From assembly GCA_037176725.1 (NCBI GenBank), contig JAZBRS010000026.1, positions 154,143,501-154,207,500 of the forward strand: 64,000 bases of DNA, read 5' to 3'. Origin of the DNA: Posidonia oceanica. Lineage: Eukaryota > Streptophyta > Magnoliopsida > Alismatales > Posidoniaceae. Shown here piece by piece: positions 33,336-44,500 of the stretch. Position 1 is the first letter of the stretch; each line of letters begins with the position of its first letter. The notes under the pieces were generated by a model. The model saw only the letters and a list, made by a program, of their open reading frames with translations. It did not search any database and was not told the DNA's origin. A program made the position numbers and the translations under genes.

Positions 33336-36300
33336 TGTAGTAATCCCGGTGTTCGGATCGTCCATGCACGATGCTAAAGCTCGCGTGCATCGATCAGAAT
33401 CAAGTTCACTATTAGCAGGTGTATCCGAGAAGGAAGACTTGACTCGAAAACACCAAAAAAAGGAGGGGAAAGAGAAAGAAAAAGAAAAAGAAAAGATAAG
33501 ACAAATCAGAGTCGCCACCGTGTCTATTAAGTCGGGAGACAAGGAAAACCGGAGAAATGCGTGAATAAACACGCAAAACCAAGCAAAAGATGCAATGCGA
33601 TGCAATGCAAATGAAATGAGATGCAATGATGTGACTCGTGCTTAGGATAAGGGCAATATGGTCATTGCAGGCCATGAGAAAGGGCAAGGACTCCTGTTAT
33701 ATACGAGGAAGGTGTTAGGCACCCCCGACACGCCCGAGAATCGGTCTTTCTAGGCTTACGCTCGCATACGAAGGGAAATGCATACTTTGAATGCCTAAGT
33801 GCCATGAATGCCTAATTAGATGCTCAAATGTGTGTTCTAAGTGATAGAATGTGTTTAAGGAATTAAACGTGCAATCTAAGTGCTCAGCAGCGCTGTCTGT
33901 GTTCCGAACCGGGCGAACCCTAGTCCGTGAGAACTCTAGGCAGTAAGCATCACTGCCCTAAATGCAAATGCAGGCGATAAAATAAAATAGCGGTAAAACC
34001 ATACACATGCAAGCGACATGCAAAGGAAAACAATAGCAAATACACAAAACGGTGCAAAAAATGAAAACAGACACGCAAAACGGTGCAAGAAACAAAAGTA
34101 GGCACGCAAAACGATGCGAAAACGAGCAAAAATAGATGCGGCCATGCAAAACGATGCATGCAATGCAAATGAATGATGTGTTGTGCTTCAGATGGACATA
34201 TCTTGAGAATCTGATGCCTGATCTGAGATAACTTTGGTTAGAATGGAAGATCATTCAACCAGGAAGACCTGGACAGTTAGATCGTGGGAATCCAATGGCC
34301 CGATCAAAGTTATTCAGGTTTCAAGTCAGAAGGCTCAAGGGCCAGAAAAGGTAGGGATCTAAGTGCAAATAGTCCCTACGGGTGTGCAAAACAGGGTGTA
34401 TGCATGCAAGAATGCTGAGGATGCTTGAGTGAATGCAGGAGTGCAATGCTCACTGATATGGGAGTGCAAATGCATGCAAAAATGCAATGCAGGGACTTAA
34501 GTGTAATTTTGGAAAACTACAAGGACCTACATGCAAAATGCCCCTAAGTGTGTGCAAAACAGTGCAAATGTATGCAAGGATGCTAATGCAATGGTGCATG
34601 AGCTAAATGCAATGTTAATTAGGATGGATGCATGCAAAAATGCAAGAAAATGACCTAAATGCAGTTTTTAAAAACTTACAGGGCCTAAATGCATTGCAAA
34701 GAAAACATGCAAACTTGTAAAAGTTGAAAAACATGGACTTATGTGCAATTTCAGAAAATTGTTGGGCTTTTTAACAATGCAATATGGCTTAAAATGCAAC
34801 TAACATGGCATTTGAATGCATGGAGGACTAAAATGCAAATAAAACAAATTTTTGGATTTTTTAGCAGTGCAATAAGGTTCTAAATGCAGATTAAATGGAA
34901 TCTAACAACTGAACAGGACTAAGATGCAAATAAGATGTATTTTTGGGTTTTTCAGTATTGCAATAAGGTTTAAAACATGATTTAAATGATGAATGATTGA
35001 ACTGAGGATGCAATTAAAACATGCTTCTGGGCTGTTTATTAATGCACTATAGTTTAAAATGCAGATTAAATGAAATGCATGAACTGTGGAGGATTGATGT
35101 GCAATTAAACTAAGTACAGGGGCTAAAATGCAATGCAGTAAGATTCAAAACAAGATTTAAATGATTTTCAATCAACCACAGGATCAGAAAGTAAATAGAA
35201 TAAAAGACAGGGTCTAAAATGCAATGTAATATGATAAACATGTGATTTAAATGATTTTTCAATTGAACAGAGGACCTGGATGTAATTTAGAATAAACAGA
35301 GGACTTTAAAGCAATGTAATAAGATAAAACATGCATTTAAATGATATGATAAATCAACAGAGGACTCAGTGCAAATATAATAAGTTGCAGAAGTTAAATG
35401 TAATGTAATAAGATAAAAAAATAAGCATTTAAATGATATTAATCAACTGCAGGACTTGAAAGTAAATAAAATAAGCTACTGGACTGAAAGTAAATGGCAT
35501 CAAACTTTTTTAAACTACAGCAGGACTGAAATGTAATAAAAAGAAATGACTGAAATTAAAAGCAATGCAATATAGTTTTATTCAGACATTAAATGATTCT
35601 TAAACTGACTCTGGACCTAAACGTAATAAACAAAAACTAGTAGAGTTTACTTTAATGCATGACTCAAACCATATTCAAGTTTTAAAAATAGAAAAATAAC
35701 GCTACAGTTGTCTTCTTCCAGCGGCTCCAGCCACTGTGCTGGCTGAGGTGCGGCGGCTCTAGCAGGCAGCTGGTGGCACGTGACGGTGCGGAGGGTTGCT
35801 GGAGCTCCGAAGAGGATCCGAAGGCAGCCTGGACGCTGAGCGGCGGTCCGGTGCGTGCGACGAGCGGCGGCAGCAGCAGTCGTTGCCGGGGAAGAAGAGA
35901 ACTCCGATGAGACAGGAAACGACGCACAGAGCACGAAACGTGCCGGAGAAGGGCTGAGAAGCAAGAGGGGAGAGAGACGGAGCTAGGGGGAGTCGGCTAC
36001 CTATGTGCGCGTTTGGAATGGGCCACCGACCTTGGTGGATTGCTATGCTGCTGGTGGAGGTTGCGACGGCACTGGAGGTGGCGAGAGGGCAGGCGGATGA
36101 TGCCGGCGAGTTGCACGTGCGTAGACGGTGTTCTAGGTGGCCTCAGAGGTGGATTGCAGTGGCTGGAGCGACACCTGGGATTTTTGGGTGCCGGCGGAGG
36201 AGTTGCAGGTGGGGGAGGAGGTCTGTTGCACTCCGGGCTAGAGGGACACCTCCAGTGGCTTCGTGGAGGGTTGGTGAAGGTGTCGGAGGGCTTGAATTGG

Positions 36301-38196
36301 AGTGGTGGTTGCTCTGTGGTGAGGTGGAAGTTTTTGAAGTTTTGGGCAGAGGTGGGGGCTCAAGTGTTTGTGGTGGATTCTGGGAGCGGTGGTGGGTGTC
36401 GGGCTGAAGTGTTGGTAGGCTTGTGATGGTGGTGGATCAGTGAGTTGGCTGGAGAAATTTGGATGGATGGCGAAGGCTGTGGTGGTTGTTCTGGGTTGGA
36501 GATGGTCGTGGAGGAAGAGTTGGGTTCAGAGGGGGATTTCTGGGTGGATTTGTGGGTGTTTCTGGCTCTGGAAGGTGCACAAGGAAGAGTGGGATTCTGG
36601 GTAGCTTGGGTGTGTGTTTTCTAGGTGTTTCTGGGTTGATTCTCTCCCATTCTTCCTCTCTTTTCTCTGGTCTGACCGTTCTGTGTATGGGTGTGTCTGT
36701 GGTGGTTTTTCTTGGTCTTCTTACCACTAATGGTAGGGCATGGAGGTGATGGTGGTCTTGGTCTTCGGCTACAGGGCATGGGTGAAGGTCGGAAGTCATG
36801 GTGGTGTCAGGGAGGTTTGAATCTGGAGGAGAATCACGGGGGAGGGAGGTGTTGTCGTTTGCTGGCTGTGAGAGGGAGAAGAGAAGGAGGAAGAAGAAGA
36901 AGGAAGGGAAGAGATGGGTTGGGCCGTGGGCTGGCTGCACAGTGAAAAAGAAAAAGAAGAGGAGGAAGGAGAGTGGGCCGGGCTGAAGGAATAGGGAAAG
37001 AGAAAGAAAAAAGAAAGGAAAGAAAGAAAGAAAGAAGGAAAGAAAGGAGGAAAGAGAAAGAGGATAAAGAGGAGAGAGAAGAAGAAAGAAAAGGATAATT
37101 GGAGAAGAAATAAGAAAAAAAGAGGTGAGTTTGGGTTTTGATTTTTTTATAAAAAGTTTTTTTTTTTTTGAATTTTAATTGTTTTAATTGGATTTTTGAA
37201 TGGTTTTTGATTTGTTTTAATTGTTTTTAAGTTTTTTTAATTTGTTTTAATTGTTATTAAGTTTGTTTAATTTGTTTTAATTGTTTTTAAGTTTGTTTAA
37301 CTTGCTTTTTATTTGTTTTCAAGTTTTCAAATTGTTTTAGCTTGGATTTTTCTTTTAAATTGTTTTTTAAGTGTTTTGATTTGTTTTTTTATTAGAATTT
37401 TCTTTTTAATTGTTTCTTTAAGTGTTTTAATTTGTTTTTGATTGTTTTAAGTTTTGAAATTTGTTTTTAATTGCTTTAAAGTTTTTTAAATTGTTTTGGT
37501 TTGTTTTTAAATTGTTTTAACTGTTTTAAATTATTTTTAAGTCTTTTAGTTTGTTTTAATTTGATTTTAAGCCCTTTAAACTATTTTAATTGTTTTTTTA
37601 AGTTTATTTAACTTGTTTTTAATTTGTTTTTAAGTTTTTTAAATGGTTTTAGTTTGGACTTTCTTTTTAAATTGTTTTTTAAGTATTTTGATTTGCTTTT
37701 TGATTATTTTAAGTTTTGAAATTTGCTTTAATTGTTTTTTAAGTCTTGGGATTTGTTTTAATTTGTTTTTAAATTAGATTTTCTTTCGAATTGTTTTTTA
37801 AGTGTTTGATTTATTTCTCTGGTTAGATTTTTCTCTTTGATTGTTTTAAGGAGTGTTGAATGGGGGCTGATGATGGGTTTGAAGAAGGAGGATAATGAGG
37901 AGAGAGAAAAGGATAATGAGGAGAGATAAGAAGGATAATGACTTAGATTTGGAGGGATTTTGTGTGAGTGTGTGACCTAGGATTTCTAGGGTTTGACCTG
38001 AGGTTTAATCTAGGGTTTTCTATGGTTTTAAATGGGATTTTTGAAGGGTTTTGGAAGGATTTAGGGTTTAGGTTTGAAATGGGTTTTGGTTTAGGGTTTT
38101 GGGTTTAGGGTTTAGGGTTTAGGGTTTGGTTTGAAATTGGTTTTGAAGCCACCAGAGAGATCCACTAATTCAGCCTGTCAAAATGGGGTGTCAACA
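33336..38196 (-). repeat. 5' LTR of element B (4861 bp)
   Basis: Plus-strand ends TGTAGTAATCCC ... GGGGTGTCAACA. PBS-like core at 33509-33518; conserved GGTGTTAGGCACC block at about 33709-33770; only about four units of the 30-bp array (34042-34160); degenerate repeat zone 34480-35690; GC-rich block 35700-36760; purine tract 36870-37110; T-rich zone 37140-37830; TTTAGGG runs 38085-38130. It lacks the module with TTTCCCACTAAACC present in LTRs of A, C and the solo LTR. Followed by GGAAC, the presumed target duplication. Confidence 0.9.
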
Positions 38197-38201
38197 GGAA
38201 C
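38197..38201. other. Presumed target-site duplication GGAAC of element B
   Basis: Five bases after the LTR terminus; the matching copy should lie left of the window and cannot be checked here. Confidence 0.45.
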
Positions 38202-38230
38202 GTACTCATGTTCACCACACCCGTGCATAA

Positions 38231-39159
38231 TTGAAAAACAAATTTGATAAGTTACGTAGAGATTGGTAGTTGTGGAAGACAATCGAGGTCCAAACGGGGA
38301 TTGGTTGGAATCCCAGAACAAGGACATGGGAAGGAGCATCTAACGAGTGGTGGCAGAACTTCAAGCTGGTAAGTGTTGTCAATCAAAAAGAGCTAAATAA
38401 TTTGGTTATTAATACTAATGATGTATTATTTAAAAAGAACTTAAACCGATGAGCTAACAAACAAATCAATGGTATACTATTCCCAAAGGACTTAAACCCA
38501 AAAATCCAAAACCCCCAATAAAATAAATGGCCATTTGAATGTTAGCACCAAATGCTATTTTGTAACTAATGTTTTAATTCCCTTTGTAGAGTGAGCCTAT
38601 GTGCGAGAAGTTTAGGTACAAGGGCATAAAGATTGCAGATCAATTGCAGAAGTTGTTTGATGGTAATATCACAACTAGGGAGCACGCATTCATTCCTGGT
38701 TCTTTCGCTCCTACTACGCAGATTGTTGGAGCTGAGAATGATGATGACATTGCCTCATTTCCCCCTCCACAACTTGATGACAACATTGATGTGCAGAACC
38801 TAGACTCTGAGTCCCCTAAAGCCAACAATAGACCATCATCTATGCCATTTGACCACAACAGGGACAAAAGGGCCAAGCTCAGTGACAAGCAAATGGCTTA
38901 AAGCCGTATGGATTTAGTCAGGTCATTTATTTCTGAAATTTCTAACAAAAAGAAATCTTCAACCATAGCAAAGTGTGTGGAGCTACTTCATGAGGATGGT
39001 GTGGATCCTACTTTAGAGTTGTGGACATTTGCAATGATGAGGTTCAAGAAATGCACTGCAAGGGAGTTGTTCATGGAGATACAACCTCCGGAAGTGCAGG
39101 TGAAGTGGCTGAACATGTGTCTTGATGCATTCAAGAAAGGCATGGCATTCACCTTCTAG
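38231..39159 (+). pseudogene. Myb/SANT-like (Myb_DNA-bind_3) gene fragment, 3' part, cut by element B
   Basis: Exon 1 remnant (38231-38368) encodes LKNKFDKLRRDW, then a TAG (38267-38269), then LWKTIEVQTGIGWNP...EWWQNFKL. This matches the second half of the plant Myb/SANT-like DNA-binding domain found in L10-interacting-Myb-type proteins and in the Myb-like partner of PIF/Harbinger transposases. A 221-bp intron with GTAAGT donor and TTTGTAG acceptor (38369-38589) keeps phase 0. Exon 2 continues KFRYKGIKIADQLQKLF, an acidic linker, a TAA at 38899-38901, and a C-terminal helical part ending at a TAG, 39157-39159. The N-terminal half is missing because element B inserted upstream. Two in-frame stops make it a pseudogene. 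I cannot tell a host gene from a Harbinger-derived ORF. Confidence 0.75.
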
Positions 39160-39516
39160 TTCTAGAGTTGGATATGGTGGTCTATTTTGCTTATCGATGG
39201 ACTTAGGTAATTCTATTTTATCTTTTGTTATCTAGAGAATTGTTTAGTACTATTGACCACTCTTATGTTGAATTAGTGTTTGTTAAGTGACTTTGGATAT
39301 GGTGTGTTATTTACAATGTTGCTAAAATTATGTGATTGCTAAAATAGGTGTATCTAATCCTGCTTGTTGTACCTTTGCTTGTGCTTTATTGTTTGGATTC
39401 TTGTTTATTTATACAAGTTCTTTATTGTTTCGATTCTTGTTTATTTATACAAGTTCTTTTTTTTGGCAAGTCTATTTATATAGGTGCTTATGATTGGAAA
39501 TTTGCTTTATTGTAGC
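39160..39516. other. Flank downstream of the Myb/SANT pseudogene
   Basis: AT-rich, likely old 3' UTR and intergenic DNA. It contains a 36-bp direct duplication (39385-39420 and 39421-39456, one mismatch). No other gene is seen. GTAGC at 39512-39516 is the possible target duplication of LTR D. Confidence 0.6.
39385..39456. repeat. 36-bp direct tandem duplication
   Basis: Two copies of a unit starting TTTATTGTTT and ending TATACAAGTTC, differing at one base. Confidence 0.85.
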
Positions 39517-40386
39517 TGTAGCGATCCCCAGCGTTTGAGATCGTCCATGCACGCTACCCAGAGCTCGTGTGCACCAATCGAAATCAGGTTCACTATTAGC
39601 AGATGGTCCGAGGAGGAAGCTCAACTCAAAACATCGAAAAATAGAGGCGAAAAGCCAAAGGGAAAAAGAAAGAAAAGGGAGTCGCCACTGTGCCTATTAA
39701 GTCGGGAAACAAGGAAAACCAGGGAAATGCATGAAAAACATGCAAAACCACACAAAAAGATGCAATGCAATGCAATGCTATGCAAAGAAGATGACTCATG
39801 CCAAAGACGAGGGCAAAATGGTCACTACGGGCCAGAGAATGGGTAAGGACTCCTGTTATGTGTGGGGAAGGTGTTAGGCACCCCCGACACACCCGAGAAG
39901 TCGGTCTTTCTAGGCTAACTCGCTCGCATATGCCGAATATCGGCAATTGCTTGCCTTTGCTATACGCCTGTAGGTGATAGATGCCATGCTATGCTATGTA
40001 TGCTTTAACTGCTTTAAGTGCCTAAATGCCGTGTATGGAAATTAAACGTGCTGTCTATGCACTCAGCAGCGTTGCTAGTGTTCCGAACCGGGCGGACCTT
40101 GGTTCGTAAGATCTCCAAGAAGTAAGCATCATTGCCCTAATGCAAATGCAGGCGATAAAGCAAAACGGTGATAAAACCGCACGATGCAAGCGACATGCAA
40201 GGGAAAACAAGAAAAGTGGGTGCGAGGCTAAAACCATGGGAAAGCGTGCAAGGCGAGGTGCAAAATAGAAACCGGGGTCCCGACAGCATGCATGGGTGTC
40301 GTAGGCATGTACCGGGACCAGCGAACTACAAGGGGCGGCGATCAAAATGGATGCGGTGCTTAAAACAGAGGTGCAGCTTACTGCAA

Positions 40387-41363
40387 GTGTTGGACGCAGC
40401 TATTAGCAGTGTCCAATGTTGGATGTTGGGATAGCTGGCATCCTATACAGGTAGAAGCTAAAATGCAGAAAACATGCAATGCAAACTTGGAAATTATGGA
40501 TTTAATGCAATGTAAACCCAAGAGCAGATAGATCACACTGGGAAAACAAAAACACGAGGCCCAGAAACCAGAAGCGAGATCACGATGGTTTTAAAATGGG
40601 CAGGGGGTGTTGGACGCTCAAAATGACAACGTCCAATGTTGGACGCTGAGATCTGGGGCGTCCAACAACTAAGCCATGCTTTTGAAAGAAATGCATGCAT
40701 GCAGGCTATATAAATGCGATGTAAATGTTGCATGAGAGTGCATGACATGTATAACATGCAAGGCAGTCAAGATAAATAACCAGAATAAGATTTGATGGCA
40801 AGATGCAAGCATGAATGAGGTTTAAGCTACTGCAGGGTGTTGGACACTAGAACGTAAAGCGTCCAACATAGGATGCTGCAGTATCCAGCGTCCAACACTC
40901 TGGAACAGGCAGATGGCAAGATGGCATGCAAACTGGTAGAGCAAATATCATGGCATGCATTCAAGTTGCTGTAAACAAGCATAGGCAGGGCATGCATACA
41001 GGGATTGAATAAAAAATCCAAATAAAGCAACATCTGTAAAACATGTACAAAGGGGAACTCAACCAGTGCGTTGGACGCTAGCACTACCTACGTCCAATAT
41101 AGGACGCTGGCTGTAGCGATGTCCAACACAGAGGGAGGCACAAACATTAACAAACCTGCAAAAACACAGATGGCAAGCCAAGCAAACTTGACAATAGCTG
41201 CTAAGAGGGCTAAACACTCACATGCAAACATGGATCAAACGACCATAACAAGATCAGAGCATCATGCAAGCATTTAAATGGAAGTTACTAAACAGAAACG
41301 TAGGACGCTGGTAACATCAACGTCCAACGTAGGACGCTGAATGTTCCAGCGTCCAACACATGA
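40387..41363. repeat. About 230-bp higher-order repeat with TTGGACGC palindromes (LTR D)
   Basis: Five units, with the core GGACGC beginning at 40392, 40612, 40842, 41073 and 41303 (spacing 220-231 bp). Each core is a pair of inverted repeats, for example GTTGGACGCT ... AGCGTCCAAC and AGGACGCTG ... CAGCGTCC. The sequence between cores is strongly diverged and rich in ATGCAA and GCATGCA words. Confidence 0.85.
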
Positions 41364-41533
41364 AGGATGCAAACCCACCTACAAAGGGGGAGCTGAGCTC
41401 AAAACCCCACTTAATCATGCATGCAAACAACTGAGAGTATGCCAGATCATGACAAACCACACAAGCCAAGCATGTAATCCATAAGAAGCAAGTAAGAAAG
41501 AGTTGCAAAGAAATAAAGGGATAAAAAATCCCA

Positions 41534-41538
41534 CATAT
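41534..41538. other. Presumed target-site duplication CATAT of element C
   Basis: Five bases before LTR start TG at 41539; the second copy would lie beyond the window end. Confidence 0.45.
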
Positions 41539-44500
41539 TGTAGTAATCCCAATCAGAATCAGGCTTACTATTGGCGGCGATGTCCGAGGAGGAGGGCTCA
41601 ACTCGAAAACACTAAAAATAGAGGAGAAAAGGTAAGAAAAGAAAAAGATAAGACAAATCAGAGTCGCCACCGTGTCTATTATCGGGAGACAAGGAAAATC
41701 GGGGGAAATGCGTGAATTAACACGCAAAACCAAGCAAGAAATGCACAGCAAAGCAATGCAAAGGAAAACAAATGCAAATACATGCAAATGAGATGACTCA
41801 TGCCTAGGATAAGGGCGATATGGTCATTACGGGCCAAAAGACGAGGCAAAGACTCCTGTTACGTGCGGGGAAGGTGTTAGGCACCCCCGACAAGCCCGAG
41901 AATCGGTCTTTCTAGGCTTACGCTCGCATACGCAGGGAAATGCAGATTTGAATGCCTAAATGCCAATGAATGCCTGAATGAATGCTCATAGGTGTGCTCT
42001 AAGTGGTGGGATGCAATGCAAGGAAAGTAAACATGCAGTCTAAGTGCTCAGCAGCGCTGTCTGTGTTCCGAACCGGGCGAAACCTGGCTCGTGAGAACTC
42101 CAGGCAGTAAGCATCACTGCCCTATATGCAAATGCAAGCGAAAAAGCAAAGCGACGGTAAAACCAAGCAATGCAGGCGACATGCAAGAGAAAATGACGTA
42201 AAACACACGAAACAATGCAAGAAACGAGAGCGGCACGCAAAACGGTGCAAGAAAACAAGACGGGCACGCAAAACGGTGCAAGAAAACAAGACAGACACGC
42301 AAAACGGTGCCAAAAGCGAAGCGGGCACGCAAAACGGTGCCAAAAGCGAAGCGGGCACACAAAATGGTGCCAAAAACAAAGCGGGCACGTAAAACGGTGC
42401 CAAAAGCGAAGATGGCACGCAAAACGGTGCCAAAAAAGAAGCGGGCACGCGAAATGGTGCCAAAAGCGAAGCGGGCACGCAAAACAGTGCCAAAAGTGAA
42501 GCGGACACGTAAAACGGTGCCAAAAACAAAGCAGGCACACAAAACGGTGCCAAAAGCGAACAAGGCATGCGAAACGGTGCCAAAAGCGAAGCGAGCACGC
42601 AAAACGGTGCCAAAAACAAAGCGGGCACACAAAACGGTGCCAAAAGCGGCGAAATAAAACCTTGGCAAAACCATGCAGATGCAAATGCAAAGAGAGAGGA
42701 CAAGAGAAGTGAAAGGAGAGGCAAACAGTGTGTGTATGAGAACAGACACTGTTTAAGGGCCACGCAGAGTAGGTGTGAAGACCTACAATGGGAAAAAGAG
42801 CAAGTGGAGGGATTACCACCGCTTTGTGACTGTTTCCCACTAAACCGCTCCACGATGCGTCTCGCATGCTGCCCAAAGCTCGTGGTGCGATCGGATCGTG
42901 AAAAAGGTGGAAGAAAGTCGCAATAAGTGGTGAATTCAGGGGAAACACAACACAAAACACTTGGGAATACATGAAAGGAGGAACGGAATTGATAGATAAG
43001 AAGAGGAAGTCCTATTCTACATGTTCGAGGAAACAAAAAGCGGAAACGATGCGTGCAATGCAAATGGTATGCAAATGAATGCTGTGTAGGGGTTCAGAAG
43101 GACTTACCTGGAAAATCTGAGGCCTGATCTGAAATCTGCTTGGTCCATGCTGAAGAGTGCTCCGCCGGGGTCGTCTGGGTAGCTCGTTTGAGAAGATCCA
43201 ACGGTCGGATTGGAAGATATCCCAGCTTCAAAGCAGAGGGGCTAAAACAGGGGAGAAGAATGGATCTAAGTGTACAGGGGGTCCTAGGGGTGTGCAAAAC
43301 AGGTCCTCCTTTGTGAATGGGAGCTAATGACACTTAAGTGTGTGCAAAGGATGCAAAAAACTAGAATGCATGAGTGTAATGCATGCAGAATGCAAGAAAA
43401 GGCTTAAGGGTGATTTTTCAGAAAATTGGGAATTTAAATGCAATTTTTGAAAGGATGGGGGTCTAAATGCAAAGACTTTGAAAAGTTTGGGGCTTTCATG
43501 CAAGGGTTTTGAAAAAAGGAGGGTCTGCATGCAATTTTACAAAAGGCAGGGTTTAAAATGCAATTTTCCAAGATGGGTATGCATCAGGGCAAGTTTTGAA
43601 ACCATGTGGCAGGTTAAGATGCAATTTTGAAATCATTAGGGTCTAAAATGTAAATTTTCCAACAAAACAGGGGTCTAGTGGTCTGGGAATGCAAATGGGG
43701 GATCTATATGCAATTTTCCAAACATGTGGGGTCAAAAATGCAATTTTATAAGCAAAATATGCACTTAAATGATTTTTATAAGCATGCAGAGGACCTATGT
43801 GCAATTTTTAAATCATGCAGGGGAAAAAAATGCAATTTTTGAAGCAAAATATGCATTTAAATGACTACTGTGCATTAGGGATGGACCTATATGCAAAAAT
43901 CAAAAAACAGAGGGGAAAAAATGCAATGCAGTAAGCAAAAATGGAAAAAAAACAGCTAAGTTAACAGGACAGAGGACTAAATGGCAATTACAGAAAACAA
44001 AGAGGACCTAAAATGCAATTTTATATGGCAAACTTAGAGGATTAAATGAAATTAAACAGCTACAGGACTAAGATGCAATAATCAAAAGCTGGAGGGCCAA
44101 AATCAAATTTATTACTGAAGGAAAGCACAGTAAAAGGACTGACATGCAAATAAAGAAAACCACATATTTTTCATGCAATTTTATATGGTTTTAATTCAGA
44201 AATAAGCAGATTTAATCAAATAAAGGACCTGAACGCAAATAAGCAAGAACTGAGACCGAAAATGCAATATTTGGCAAAATAGCAAAGATAACGAAAAATA
44301 AAAGCACAGTAAATCTGCAGATCGTCGACCACTGTAGCAAATGCTACCAATGGCCGACAGAGGAAGAAAAGGGGTGCTGGTGAGGCGTAGTCCCGCGGGC
44401 GAGCTTCTCCAGAGCTTGACGGAGACCGGGGCAGCATCGGCGAGCAGCGACGCTGCCTGGAGCAGGCCGGAGGAGTCGCCGGAGATCTGCAGACCTGCTC

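Larger units (their letters stand above)
14762..38196 (-). mobile_element. Element B: near-complete giant Tat-like retrotransposon
   Basis: Transcribed from the minus strand. It comprises a 3' LTR remnant (14762-18532), PPT (18533-18546), hairpin array, post-pol ORF, pol and gag, leader, PBS (33317-33334) and 5' LTR (33336-38196). The internal region is about 14.8 kb and the right LTR 4861 bp, so the intact element was near 24.5 kb. Its 3' LTR is split by element A, with the distal part off the window. The 3-4% scale differences and indels visible between the two LTRs suggest an older insertion than element C. All ORFs are disrupted. Confidence 0.88.
39517..41538 (-). mobile_element. LTR D: partial LTR of a related family, cut by element C
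   Basis: It begins TGTAGCGATCCC and shares the PBS-like core (39679-39688) and the GGTGTTAGGCACCCCCGACAC block (about 39867-39895) with all other LTRs, but then diverges. It lacks the 30-bp array and instead has 230-bp repeats. No PBS lies to its left, so it is a 3' LTR or a solo LTR. The rest should continue beyond the window, right of element C. Confidence 0.8.

Noticed and set aside
39511..39522. LTR D start at the first TGTAGC (39511)
   Set aside because: Alignment with other LTRs starts at TGTAGCGATCC (39517); the first copy is more likely part of the flanking target sequence.
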